Below are positions 13,996 to 23,440 of a DNA stretch of 64,000 bases, one piece after another. Numbering within the stretch: position 1 is the stretch's first letter; the number at the start of each line of letters is the position of its first letter. The DNA comes from Homalodisca vitripennis (lineage: Eukaryota; Arthropoda; Insecta; Hemiptera; Cicadellidae), in the NCBI RefSeq assembly GCF_021130785.1, contig NC_060214.1, positions 46,561,001 to 46,625,000 of the forward strand. The letters run 5' to 3'. A program made the translations under genes and the position numbers. The notes under the pieces are model-generated. The model saw only the letters and a list, made by a program, of their open reading frames with translations, made no database searches and was not told the DNA's origin.

Positions 13996-14089
13996 AGTTG
14001 TAAGAACATTTCGTCATAAGGCTTGTGTCGTCATACAACTATGACGTGTTAGCGTAACGATCTAATACTTAGATGATTGCGCAGTGTAA

Positions 14090-14270
14090 ACGCGCATGAC
14101 TAGGAAATACCAGCCACGTGCAGTGCAAGGTAGTTTGTTGCATCAGCATAGGAAATACCAGTGTGATTAAGCCACGCGCAACTTTGTTGCATAAGTATGC
14201 GGAAAATCTAGTGCAATTAAGCCACGCGCAGTGCAAGTGTGTTGCAACAGCATACTAATGATTGTTTGTC
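14090..14270 (+). repeat. Left subterminal imperfect repeats
   Basis: Units of about 55-65 bp of the pattern GGAAATACCAG...AAGCCACGCGCAGTGCAAG...TTGTTGCATCAGCATA recur about three times with drift. The best unit also matches the right subterminal region at about 30308-30375 in inverse orientation, so this is a diverged inward extension of the TIR. Confidence 0.7.
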
Positions 14271-14280
14271 CACTATGCTA

Positions 14281-15000
14281 ATGGACTTGATAAATAAACT
14301 TCCTGATGAGCTGAAACTTTTAATTTTACTGTAAAGTGTAATTTGAAAGTTTGAAATTAATAGAATGCGATTATTTTTGGCAATTGTATAGTAAGGGAAT
14401 TAATCTGAATAAGAAAATATTGAATCTTGATTGGAAAGCTAGTTATTTTTTGTACAAAAATTATGAAGATAATTTAAAATACGTAACATCTATGTGTGGT
14501 TTAAATTTGTATTTTCAGAACTTTTTGTACACAGAAAGGTGTTATTGTTGCTGATTTTGATTCAAATCATAATTATATTATAGATAAAAATTATTATTGG
14601 TATCATATTTTTCGATTTAAAAATATGCTCTATTTAGATAGAAATTGTTTTGGAAATGTGTAAACAGAGATACAAATGTTTCGTAAGTGAAACCTAAAAT
14701 ACTATAGACGGTTGTATTACACTTAGTTTTTTGAAAGATTGGAATCAGAATGCATTGAAAGCATTGATACATTACATTTCATTTTACCGATAAAACATGT
14801 TTTACTGTGAAATTAATAATTTTAATAACATTTCAATAAATAAATATATATATATATTACAGAATAGAATTGATTTACAAATGAAGACTGATAAAACAGT
14901 TTCATTAGTATCAACAGATAAAGATGAGGATATATAGCTTGTGTTATTCCACAAAATTGCGAATGTGTTTGGAAAGGATTTACCTTTAAATATTATTTAA
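14281..15000 (+). pseudogene. F-box-like gene at the left end, decayed
   Basis: ATG 14281 opens MDLINKLPDELKLLILL, an F-box start (LPxELxxxIL). A frame break follows at about 14331, and the frame then gives IECDYFWQLY, the typical end of an F-box (xxxWxxLc). Further breaks lie near 14550 and 14660, and in-frame stops lie near 14790 and 14935, before the frame ends near 15000. The continuation is hydrophobic and Asn/Tyr-rich like the right-hand F-box gene. F-box proteins recruit substrates to SCF ubiquitin ligases, and the region after the F-box would be the substrate side, but no known repeat domain is visible. It sits just inside the left TIR, in mirror position to the gene at 28912-29584. 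Confidence 0.6.
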
Positions 15001-15097
15001 GTTAAATATAAAAATTAAAAAAAGTAAATTTTGTAAAACAGTATAAGTAGAATAATTGCGAGTACTTGTTAATGAATACGTGGCTGGAGCATGGACA

Positions 15098-15219
15098 GGA
15101 AGAGAGAGAGCGCACGAGCTTGCGTCATACGTTTATCCTTTATAAGCAGTCCGGCAAGTTGACTAGCTCCAGTGTCTGATTTGCTAGCAGGATTTCAATC
15201 TATCAACACTCATATACAG
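15098..15219 (+). promoter_or_regulatory. TATA promoter and first (non-coding) exon of the Q-rich gene
   Basis: A GAGAGAGAGCGC tract at about 15100-15112 resembles GAGA-factor sites. TATAAG lies at 15141-15146, and 30 bases downstream an initiator-like CCAGTG sits at about 15169-15174. The transcribed leader would end at the splice donor CAG|GTAAGC at 15219/15220. This is an unusually readable RNA polymerase II promoter for the left-half genes. Confidence 0.65.
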
Positions 15220-15393
15220 GTAAGCGAATTGAAATTTAATTTTTGTTTATATAGTTGTTTCTCTTATTCATGTATTGATTGTAATGGATTTGTCATTTGA
15301 AATTTTACACTAACTCTAATATTTTAACAACATATGATTTTTATTAAAATATAGCTCTTCATATTACTATTATATTTTTAAATTCTGTTTTAG
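15220..15393 (+). other. Predicted 5'-UTR intron of the Q-rich gene
   Basis: The donor is CAG|GTAAGC, and the acceptor TTCTGTTTTAG ends at 15393 after a T-rich tract. The start ATG follows two bases later at 15396. The length of 174 bp is typical of insect introns. Confidence 0.7.
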
Positions 15394-15395
15394 TA

Positions 15396-16499
15396 ATGGA
15401 GTCACAGATTGTCGACTTGACATCAAATTCGTCGTCAGGATCACAAAACGCAACGATATTAAGACAGCTACTCACGCAGCCACAGCATATGAAAACTGAA
15501 CAAGATCGCCAGCAGCAGCAGCAGCACCAGCAGCAACAGCAACCACAGCAACACCAACAACAACCACAGCAACAACAACCACAGCAACAGCAACAGTCTA
15601 CATCTGGTACGACACAATCACTTTTAACTGTACTTACTTTAACGCAGATTATAGAAAATCTTTACATGATAGGGTTTAGGAGTCTGGATACCTGGCAGCA
15701 ACTGGTTGGAGAACTTCAAAAATCTAAAGAAATCATTATGAGTCCTGTTGCCGTTCAACTTTTGTGGATTTTCCAAAATTTATGTGATACTTTACTAAAT
15801 TACTATATGATTTCTGGTGATCTATCTCAGGATAAACAAATTTATTATTTACTCGAAGAACAAAATTGTGAAACTCTAATGTCTATTTTTGAATCCGTAA
15901 TTAAAAAACATAGTTCAGTAAGTTTTCCTTTCAATCTTATTCAGAGAGTACAAGACATTGGTCGGAATAAATTAATTGAATTAGAACAGGGTGTTAAAAA
16001 AATTGAAAATGAAAACAAGTTTAAGAAAAGTTCTTCTAATCAAAAAGGAATCAAACGGTTAAAAACGGCTGTTTCATTTAGCTCATCATCATCTGATTCT
16101 GATTCTGAATATGATAATAATTGTAAAGATGATTTCGCTAAATTATTCAGTCAGAAAAAAAACAAAAGTAAGTCTGTTTTTATATCTCAACAACTACAAT
16201 ATCAATGCGAAAATGAAAGGAAAAAAATAACTACTCCAGGTGAAACTGGAACACATTTGATAAAAATTGAAATTACTGACGTCAAAGATTTAAGAAAATG
16301 TAAAAATGAAAAGACCTATTGGCAAAAGGTATCTAAAAAAGGTTATTTTTTACTTAATATAAAAGAAAATCAAAATGATCAAAAAATCTTAGATTCGATA
16401 AATTTAATTTTAACAAATGTTGGACAAAATATGTTAAAAATAGAAAATGTGAAACAAGATTGTATATCTTATGAAAAAAAAGATGGCTTTGTTAAATAG
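15396..16499 (+). CDS. Q-rich accessory protein of the Polinton, function unknown
   Basis: An uninterrupted frame of 367 codons with the start chosen because it is the first ATG after a good splice acceptor. Residues of about 38-70 are almost pure glutamine with His/Pro (CAG/CAA mixed codons). Residues of about 75-200 look globular and helical (LLTVLTLTQIIENLYMIGF, LLWIFQNLCDTLLNYYMI). A basic then Ser/Asp-rich linker (SFSSSSSDSDSEYD) resembles CK2-phosphorylated nuclear linkers, and a lysine-rich tail follows. Composition suggests a nuclear regulatory protein, perhaps a transcription factor-like or primer-type protein, but no domain is recognised. A strong internal donor (GTAAGT at 16168) offers an alternative 3' end in frame with the dUTPase. 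Confidence 0.7.
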   Translation: MESQIVDLTSNSSSGSQNATILRQLLTQPQHMKTEQDRQQQQQHQQQQQPQQHQQQPQQQQPQQQQQSTSGTTQSLLTVLTLTQIIENLYMIGFRSLDTWQQLVGELQKSKEIIMSPVAVQLLWIFQNLCDTLLNYYMISGDLSQDKQIYYLLEEQNCETLMSIFESVIKKHSSVSFPFNLIQRVQDIGRNKLIELEQGVKKIENENKFKKSSSNQKGIKRLKTAVSFSSSSSDSDSEYDNNCKDDFAKLFSQKKNKSKSVFISQQLQYQCENERKKITTPGETGTHLIKIEITDVKDLRKCKNEKTYWQKVSKKGYFLLNIKENQNDQKILDSINLILTNVGQNMLKIENVKQDCISYEKKDGFVK

Positions 16500-16572
16500 G
16501 ATTACGGCAAAAAAGATGGGTTTGTTAAATAAGATAATACTTAATTTAAATGTAAAATGTATTCTTTTTTAG
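16168..16572 (+). other. Candidate alternative intron joining Q-rich protein to dUTPase
   Basis: The donor AA|GTAAGT at 16168 leaves one base of a codon. The acceptor TTCTTTTTTAG ends at 16572 and supplies two bases, so splicing would keep the frame from the Q-rich protein into the dUTPase. Retention gives the 367-residue Q-rich protein and removal gives a fusion. Only RNA evidence can settle it. Confidence 0.35.
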
Positions 16573-16992
16573 ATTTGAAATTCATTCTTCTGAATGAAAA
16601 CGGATTTCCACCTGAAAAATGTACACTAAACGCTGCCGGATTTGATTTGCGGAGTGGGGAGAACATCGTTGTCCGAAAATGGGATAGAAAAACTAGTTAA
16701 AACTAATATAGCTTTAGTGTTACCAACTGGTTGTTATGGTCGTATAGCACCTAGATCAGGTCTAGCATTAAAACATGGCATACACGTAGGCGCAGGCGTT
16801 ATCGATGCAGATTATACTGGAAATATTGGTATATTGCTATTTAATCTCTCCGACAGAGATTTCAATGTCAGTATCGGGGATAGAATTGCTCAAATAATTT
16901 GTGAACGGATAGTGTATCCAAATCTTATTGAAATTTTTCAATTGGAAGCGACAGAAAGAGGAGACAAGGGTTTTGGTTCATCTGGTGTTTAA
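16557..16992 (+). pseudogene. dUTPase (trimeric type), one frame break
   Basis: It hydrolyses dUTP to dUMP and diphosphate, keeping uracil out of DNA during replication. All five motifs of homotrimeric dUTPases are present: AAGFDLRS (motif 1, about 16631-16654), RIAPRSGLA (2), [17 protein letters not shown] (3, with the catalytic Asp), DRIAQIICE (4) and [11 protein letters not shown] (5, C-terminal lid). ATG 16557 is in frame with motif 1; motifs 2-5 are in the next frame. The break lies between about 16660 and 16680, not in a homopolymer. At about 145 codons overall it has the normal family length. It lies between the Q-rich gene and the polymerase, and an intron could fuse it to the former. 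dUTPase is not part of the usual Polinton core set. Confidence 0.9.
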
Positions 16993-17046
16993 TTGAAACA
17001 GTAGTAAATTCAAAATTTAAAATAATCTAGAATAATTTGTTTTCAG

Positions 17047-20000
17047 AATAATTAATTCACATCTACCTTTTAAAAAAAGAAACCATACAATTCCCGAACC
17101 TATGGAAGTGGAAGAGGAACATGAAGAAATAGAGCAGGAACAACCGCATCAAATTAATATTGAGCCGGAACAATGTCCCCCCTCTCCTAATTTAAAACGA
17201 AAAAGAGACAGATTAAATTAAAATTGTTCGAATAATACATTTGTAGAACTCGAAAATGCGTTTAAAAATATATTAAAAACTTATTATTTAAGAAATAATA
17301 ATTCAGATTTGAAAGATATTTGTTTAATCCTTCAAATTTCAAAAGAAGAAATTAAAAGAATTATTCAAAATTTACTAAACGAATATGGAGCTTTGAAATT
17401 TAATATTATTGTTGAATGTACATATATTAAACCGTTAACAGAGCAAACTCAGGAAACCGCTTTTAAAAACATCGAATTTCACGGTTTTTCATAGTGATTC
17501 GTTGGATGATATTTTAAGAAATATGATTAGTAAAATTTGTACAGAAGAAAATGAATATTTGGGAAAAGGAAGTGGTTGGACACTTCGCTCGTTAGACGGA
17601 ATTTTGTTAAGATTCAGCAAGTATCGTCCACTAGGCGGATCTTCATACATACCACTTCCACATTGTATTGAAAATAAAAAAGCTATTATTAATCCACGAA
17701 ATAATGATGATAATAAATGTTTTTCAATGGGCCATTTTAGCACGTTATGTAGCAGGAGATAACAAATGTCGTATTGACAACAGATATATCGCTAATGTTA
17801 ATAAATTTAATTTTAATGATTTAACATTTCCTTGTAATTTAAAACAAGTAAAAAAATTTGAAAAAAAATAACCTCACTGTAAGTGTTAATGTTTACGGAT
17901 TAAATAAACATCAAGAAATTTATCCACTCAAAGTATGTGATAAAGAGAATGTAAATCATTTTGATTTGTTATTAATTTCAAACGATCAAGGAAACAATCA
18001 TTATTGTTATATAAATAATTTCTCTAGATTAATACGGTCTCAAGTGACAAAATCAACGAGAAAAATGCTATTTTGTAAAAGGTGTTTCGCCCACTATTCA
18101 GGACCAGATAAATTACAGAGACTAAAAAATCATAAACAGAATTGTAAAATTCATAAACCGCTAATAGCCAAAATGCCGCCTCTTCAAAATAATGATAGTC
18201 CATCAATTTTGAAATTCACTAATTTCCATTTCAAGTATAAAGTTCCGATTGTTGCTTATTGCGATTTTGAGTGTATTTTAAAAAAAGTTGACGAAAAACA
18301 ATCACAATTTACAACAGTAAATGCAATACATGAACCGATGAGTTTTTGTGTGTATTTGGTTTGTGATAAGGATTTGCCAGAAATTATTGCTTCTCAATTG
18401 CCTGATGATCCTTATCTTTACAGAGGTGAAGATGCTGCATCAAAGTTTATGGACTATTTAATTTCAATATCAAATTTAATTTCTGATTTAATTAGAATTC
18501 ATAAACCTATCCTTCCTCTTACAAGAGACGAAGAAAATAGAATTCGTACATCAACTAATTGCGAATGCTGTGATTTAGAATTTTCAATGATTGATCGTGC
18601 TGTAGTAGATCACTGTCATTTAACAGGACGTTTTAGAAACGTTCTTTGTAACACGTGTAATTTGAAAAGAAGAAATCAATCGTTTTTGCCTGTATTTTTA
18701 CACGGTAGTTCAAATTATGATACACATTTTATTGTCAAACAATTAGGTTGCGATCAAAAGAAAATAGATATTATTCCGAATTCTTCTGAGAAATATGTTA
18801 GTTTTTCAAAACAGACGACTGGTGGAATAAAATTACGTTTTTTGGACAGTTTTCGTTTTTTAAACGCTAGTCTAGCACAATTAGCTAATAACTTACCAAA
18901 TGATCAGTTTCATCATACAGAGTTGTTTTTTAATCATGATGACATGCCTTTTGTCACTAAAAAAGGTGTATACTCTATGACTATACTGATTCGTGGGATA
19001 AACTAAATGAAAATCAATTACCTGAAAAAGAGTTATTTTTTAATAAAATGACAGAGGAACATATTTCGGAAGAAGAATTCAATCATGCCAAAGAAATTTG
19101 GTCGCGATTTAATTGTAAAACATTAGGTGAATATTCAGATCTGTATTTACGAACCGATGCTCTTGTTAGCCGATGTCTTCGAAAATTTTCGAACTATATA
19201 TGTGAATAATTATGAATTGGATCCAGCTAACTATTTAACGCTTCCTAGTTTAACTTTTGATGCTATGTTAAAATTCACAAAGGTAGAATTAGAATTATTT
19301 CATAATTATGATATGTACATGTTTATATAAAAAGGAATAAGAGGCGGTATTACAAGTTGTGTCAAAAGACATGCTATGGCTAATAATAAGGATTTAAATA
19401 ATAAGATTTCATATAATTCTAACGAACCATCAAAATATTTGAGATATATTGATGCAAACAATTTATACGGATGGGCTATGTGTAAATGTATGCCTAAAGA
19501 CGGATTTCATTGGTTGTCCGAATCGGAAATAAGAAATTTCAATGTACTATCAATTTCAGATGATAATCCTTTAGGATACATTGTAGAATGTGATGTTGGC
19601 TATCCGTCTTATTTACACGAACACCATGATGATCTTCCGTTTTTTTCTGAAAAAAAGTGTCCTCCAAAGTCGAAATTTCCTAAACTGTTAACCACATTGT
19701 GGGATAAAGATTTTTATGTATGCCATTATATGAATTTGAAACAAGCACTGGAAAACGGATTGGTGTTGAAACGAATTCACAGAGTTTTAGCGTTTAATCA
19801 AAGCGCTTGGCTCAATTCGTACATTATGTTCAATACAGAAAAAAGAAAACAGGCTAAAAATGAATTTGAAAAAGATTTTTATAAATTACTGAATAACGCC
19901 ATGTTTGGTAAATCAATTGAAAATGTGAGAGATAGACTTAATATAGAATTATTTAACAACGACAGAAGATTAACAAAACTTATTTCTAGACCAAACTTTA

Positions 20001-20692
20001 AAAATAGAATTATATATTCTGAAAATTTATGTTTAGTAGAATGTACTAAAGATATTGTTCTATTTAACAAACCCATTTATATAGGATTTACTGTTTTAGA
20101 ACTAAGTAAATATCATATGTACGATTTTCATTATAGAATTATGAAATCTTTTTATCCTAATAATAAAATTAACTTATTGTATATTGATACGGATTCTTTT
20201 TTCTATGAAATTTACACTGATGATTTGTACAAAGACTTTAAAAATGAAAATATTAAAAATTACTTTGATATGTCGGACTATCCTGTCGACCATGAATGTT
20301 ATTTTAATGAGAATAAAAAAAAACTAGGATGTTTTAAAGATGAATGTATGGGTGTTCCTATAGTGGAATTTATTGGATTAAGAATTAAACTTTATACGTA
20401 TAGAACTGTTAATGATTTATATTTAGAAAAGTGTAAAAAAATTAATTTGAAAAAAGCAAAAGGAGTAACTAAACCAGTAATAAAAAAACATATAACTTTT
20501 TATGACTATAAAAACTGTTTATTTTTATCAACTAATATAAGACAAAAAATGAGAATTTTTCAATCCAAAAAGCATATATTAAGAACTGTAACCATAAATA
20601 AATTAGCGTTAAATGGAAACGATGACAAACGTTTCATTACTAACGATGGAATAAATACGCTAGCTTATGGAAATAAATTATTAAAAAAATGA
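17047..20692 (+). pseudogene. polB: Protein-primed family B DNA polymerase, multiply interrupted
   Basis: The replicative polymerase of the element. There is no initiator ATG in frame at the 5' end, which begins at a good splice acceptor (TTGTTTTCAG, exon from 17047), so an upstream exon is expected. Order of parts: acidic linker with KRKRDR, an N-terminal region with GSSYIPLPHCIE and CFxWAILARY, a zinc-like Cys/His segment (CKRCFAHY...H), exonuclease motif YCDFECIL, an endonuclease-VII-like insertion (VVDHCHLTGRFRNVLCNTC), GIRGGI (YxGG-type), polymerase motif A YIDANNLYGWAM, motif B LLNNAMFGKSIEN and motif C YIDTDSFFYE. Catalytic Asps are present. Lesions: stops at 17219-17221 and 19328-19330; one-base shifts in T5 (17485-17489), T5 (17720-17724) and A8 (17861-17868); others near 18970 and 19160. 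The last 438 codons are open. Confidence 0.93.
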
Positions 20693-20888
20693 ATCCATTA
20701 CTGTATATTCTTATTGTATATATAATATGCTGTATTATGATATGTATAACACATAAAATTAACAAATATATTTTATACTAACATTTACCTTTGTTTTTAT
20801 TTTATTTTTAGTTCCTATATTTTTCAATACAGAGAAAAGGAAGTAATAATCAACAATTGATCCAAAAAAAATAAATCAACATTTATTT
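20693..20888. terminator. Convergent 3' ends with poly(A) signals on both strands
   Basis: The polymerase gene (+) and capsid gene (-) converge here. AATAAA at about 20869-20874 serves the + strand. On the - strand an AATAAA-type signal lies directly at the capsid stop (complement of TTTATT at about 20881-20888). Nothing else is seen in this short gap. Confidence 0.5.
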
Positions 20889-22096
20889 TTACATAATTTT
20901 CTTTACAATTCCTGATAACGGTGTGTATTGTACAATTGCATCATTTATAATTAAACAATAAACTGCGGTTCCAGCTGGAAAGTCCTTGTTTGCCTGCAAT
21001 TCAACTCTTATATCCAATGCTCCGGTTTTTATTGTATCAACTTGCTTTGAACAATCAATAACGAAAAGTGGAAATTTTTGTAGAAACTCATTTTTACTCA
21101 GACAAGGTTGGTTATCACTTCCTGCATAATATGAAGACTGGAATCTTGAATACAATTCATACATCAGTGCTGTGCATCCATTGAAATTATCATAAGGATA
21201 ATACTTGCTATTTAAATAAAGTTTTACATTTTCCAAATCACAAAAATCAAAATGTGAAGAATTTTTATCATTTTTATCTTTTCTATTTGTTTGAAAGCCT
21301 ATTATTACATATCGAGGCTTTTCCACCAAAGATGTAGTTTTAACAGTCCAAGTCTGAGCTTTAGAAACAGGAAGTGAGGGATATTCATGAATTTGCCACC
21401 TTCTAAACGCCATTGTTATGGGCTGATCAGAGTCAGTAATCTTTAGTAATGATAATCTTATATTATCATCAACACGAACATAAGGAACTTTCCAAACAAT
21501 CTTATTTATTTGAAATGAACAATCGTGAAGACTTGGTGTAGCTTGAAAAATTGCATTTTTATCAGTTGATGCGCGTATCAGCACTAATTCTTGTTTTACA
21601 TTCAAAAGTATTTTTTTATAATCTTCTGCAAACCCCAATAACAATTGGAGCGGTACACAAAATGAAAAATTAGTTTTATCTGCAAGAACGTCCATCGATG
21701 GTGGATTCCAGCCTGCATTCTTAATCCAGTTTTCATCTCCCGGTTTCAGTGTAAGTATATTCTTCATAGTACTAGTTATACCAACATTTTTTACACGATC
21801 AATTTCCGTTCCACAAATTTCATATCTAATTTCATCAAATAAGAAAGCCATACAGTTATTAATTAGACTTGAAGTAGTATCATCGTTTAAATCAGCAGAT
21901 TTTAATAATTTTCCCTTCAATTAGTAAAAAACTTTTATTAGGACACGTATATGCGTCTTGTTGATGAACAGGAATACGAATTTCATCACTATTTTTTAAA
22001 AGAATTAGATGTGTATGGATTGTGAGAATGCCATTCCCATTCTATAAGCGATTCATCAATTTCTATATTTTCATTAACATTTAATATATTACTCAT
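20889..22096 (-). pseudogene. mcp: Major capsid protein (double jelly-roll, hexon-like), two frame breaks
   Basis: Main shell protein of the virus-like particle, of the double-jelly-roll lineage shared with adenovirus hexon and other Polintons. ATG 22096-22094 opens the usual N-terminus (EWEWHSHNPYTSNSF, then DEIRIPVHQQDAYTCP). A one-base excess in T6 (21992-21997 on the + strand) and another in T4 (21909-21912) break the frame; the following 343 codons are open. The long open part holds typical Polinton capsid segments such as MAFRRWQIHEYPSLP, YYPYDNFNGCTALMYELY and the C-terminal PLFVIDCSKQVDTIKTG with a final strand-rich tail. Total length near 400 codons is shorter than some Polinton capsids. 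Both breaks are homopolymer length changes, so the gene may be intact in other copies. Confidence 0.88.
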
Positions 22097-22271
22097 TTTT
22101 AATTCGTTTAAATTCCGGAAGATTTTGTAGAAAAATTAAATTTTTCAATGTTAACGGTTTCAAAGTTCGAACATGACTAATATCTTTTTTAAATTTATTA
22201 TTTCTTATACTAGAAACGCTAGTTGTAATACTGTTATTGTTATTTTCTCTAATCGGAAATACAATACCCAT
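22089..22271 (-). CDS. Small basic protein between penton and capsid genes
   Basis: A 60-codon open frame, MGIVFPIRENN at the start and LPEFKRIKNE at the end, basic and Asn-rich, with no recognised domain. Its stop overlaps the capsid start in ATGAGTAA. The conserved position in the structural block and the tight overlap support it as a real gene. A role as a small virion or assembly protein is only a guess. Confidence 0.5.
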   Translation of the reverse strand: MGIVFPIRENNNNSITTSVSSIRNNKFKKDISHVRTLKPLTLKNLIFLQNLPEFKRIKNE

Positions 22272-22277
22272 TATTAT

Positions 22278-22975
22278 TTATTTCTGTTTTTTTCTTATAT
22301 CAACTCTTAAATTGATTTCTTCGTTTCTAAAGTTCACTAAGTTCCCTTCTTGATCCTCTAATGTTATATAAAATTCACCTAATGTTGATTGTTTTGTAAT
22401 TGGTAAGTATTTAACAATGTTTGGTTTTTCAACAATTTAATTTTATAACCAGGTGCTACAGCAGGATAAAACTCATGAAGCACATGGCCTTCTATCCCGT
22501 TTCTATAAGATCCTTTAACAATATTACAAGTGATTCGAATGATATCCACTTTATTAATGGCGACCTGATTAGTTGATATATGCCATTTATTTGCTTCTAA
22601 TTTTTGACTATTTGTAAATCCTAATAGATTCGCTATAGAATTTGGAACTGTAAAGTCTACAATTTGATTACATAAAATTTCACAATGAAGTGTGTTATTA
22701 TTTGCAACAAGATTAAAAGTGGTAGAAGATTTTTTTTCTTCTAAATCTTTTATAATATAATTCTTAATATCTTCTATCTCGTATGCACCAGTTGGTAAAC
22801 TCAGCACGTCTGTACCAATTTTGATTTTATTATTTATATCTTCTTCAACATTTGGAATTGAATTATACGTCATTAAATCTAAAAATCCCATTTCCCACTC
22901 ATCAGACGAACTCAAATCCAGTGGTGGAAAAAGAGAACATTTTAAATTTGAATGTTTTCCAGTAACACAAATCAT
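22278..22975 (-). pseudogene. Minor capsid (penton-like) protein, one frame break
   Basis: Single jelly-roll vertex protein in the Polinton capsid system. ATG 22975-22973 overlaps the protease stop as ATGA. Characteristic segments are GFLDLMTYNSIPNVEEDINN, PTGAYEIEDIKNYI and the C-terminal EFYPAVAPGYKIK. A one-base loss near 22430-22437 shifts the frame; in the shifted frame the expected C-terminal part continues (EGNLVNFRNEEINLRVDIR) to a TAA at 22278-22280, seven bases before the next ORF's start. Total length of about 232 codons is normal. Without the shift the protein would lose its last strand region. Confidence 0.82.
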
Positions 22976-23367
22976 CTTCGCACGGCTAGAAAGTCTAAAC
23001 ACAAATGACCACAATTCACTGTGCCAGCTCGTTGTCTAGGAAAATAATTATATTTTATATTCACTTTGTTACCATCAACACTTTTTAAATATTTTTGAAA
23101 TTCAATTGGTGGACGTAAATTCCCGAAACTGTCGAAATATTCAACATTTAAACCTATTTTGTAAAAAAATACCCAGTGTGTACCTTGTCCTGCATAACTG
23201 TCTAAATTTATAATTGCAGATTCTTTATTGCGTATTTTAATTGGTAGTAAATCACGCATAAAAACCCCTCTGAAATGTGGTAATTTAAGTTTTTTTGCAC
23301 ATTTTATTATATCTTTATTCGTCAATGGTCTATTAGCTAAACGATCGATTATTTTTGACGAGTACAT
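22972..23367 (-). CDS. Adenain-like maturation cysteine protease
   Basis: An open frame of 131 codons. It processes capsid-associated proteins in related viruses. The catalytic His is in GTHWVFFYK (about residue 64), the Asp/Glu position in EYFDSFGNLRPP (about 77), and the catalytic Cys in VNCGHLCLDFL (about 119-123). This is the order H-D-C of the adenain (C5) family within ULP-like proteases. The start MYSSKIIDRLANRPLTNKDI matches the usual short Polinton protease N-terminus. It is short but complete. Its stop overlaps the penton start by four bases. Upstream is the PLA2-like gene. Confidence 0.88.
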   Translation of the reverse strand: MYSSKIIDRLANRPLTNKDIIKCAKKLKLPHFRGVFMRDLLPIKIRNKESAIINLDSYAGQGTHWVFFYKIGLNVEYFDSFGNLRPPIEFQKYLKSVDGNKVNIKYNYFPRQRAGTVNCGHLCLDFLAVRR

Positions 23368-23440
23368 TGTGATTTTTTTTTGAATGACCAGAACCTTTAT
23401 ACGGTCTTAAATATAGACCTTTACCTTTTTTAAACCGTTT
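23308..23440 (-). other. Out-of-frame GKGLYLRPYKGSG peptide downstream of the PLA2-like gene
   Basis: In the frame shifted from the PLA2-like C-terminus, basic residues lead into KKGKGLYLRPYKGSGHSKK, which ends overlapping the protease start. There is no ATG. Such a basic Gly/Tyr peptide resembles short DNA-condensing or minor virion peptides of Polintons. It could be the true C-terminus of the PLA2-like protein after a one-base change in an A-run. Speculative. Confidence 0.35.

Larger units (their letters stand above)
13666..14018 (+). repeat. Left terminal inverted repeat of the Polinton
   Basis: 353 bp, about 98% identical to the inverse of 30698-31049. It consists of a 5' block with a perfect CRE (TGACGTCA, 13705-13712), a C-rich block (about 13739-13762), and a long block of AGGTCA/TGACCT half-sites. 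The half-site block includes about four tandem units of 32 bp (13872-13995). An apparent 65-codon proline-rich open frame across it is a by-product of the repeats. Confidence 0.95.

Noticed and set aside
17489..17743. 84-codon - strand frame inside the polymerase region
   Set aside because: Shadow of the polymerase; polymerase motifs are on the + strand.
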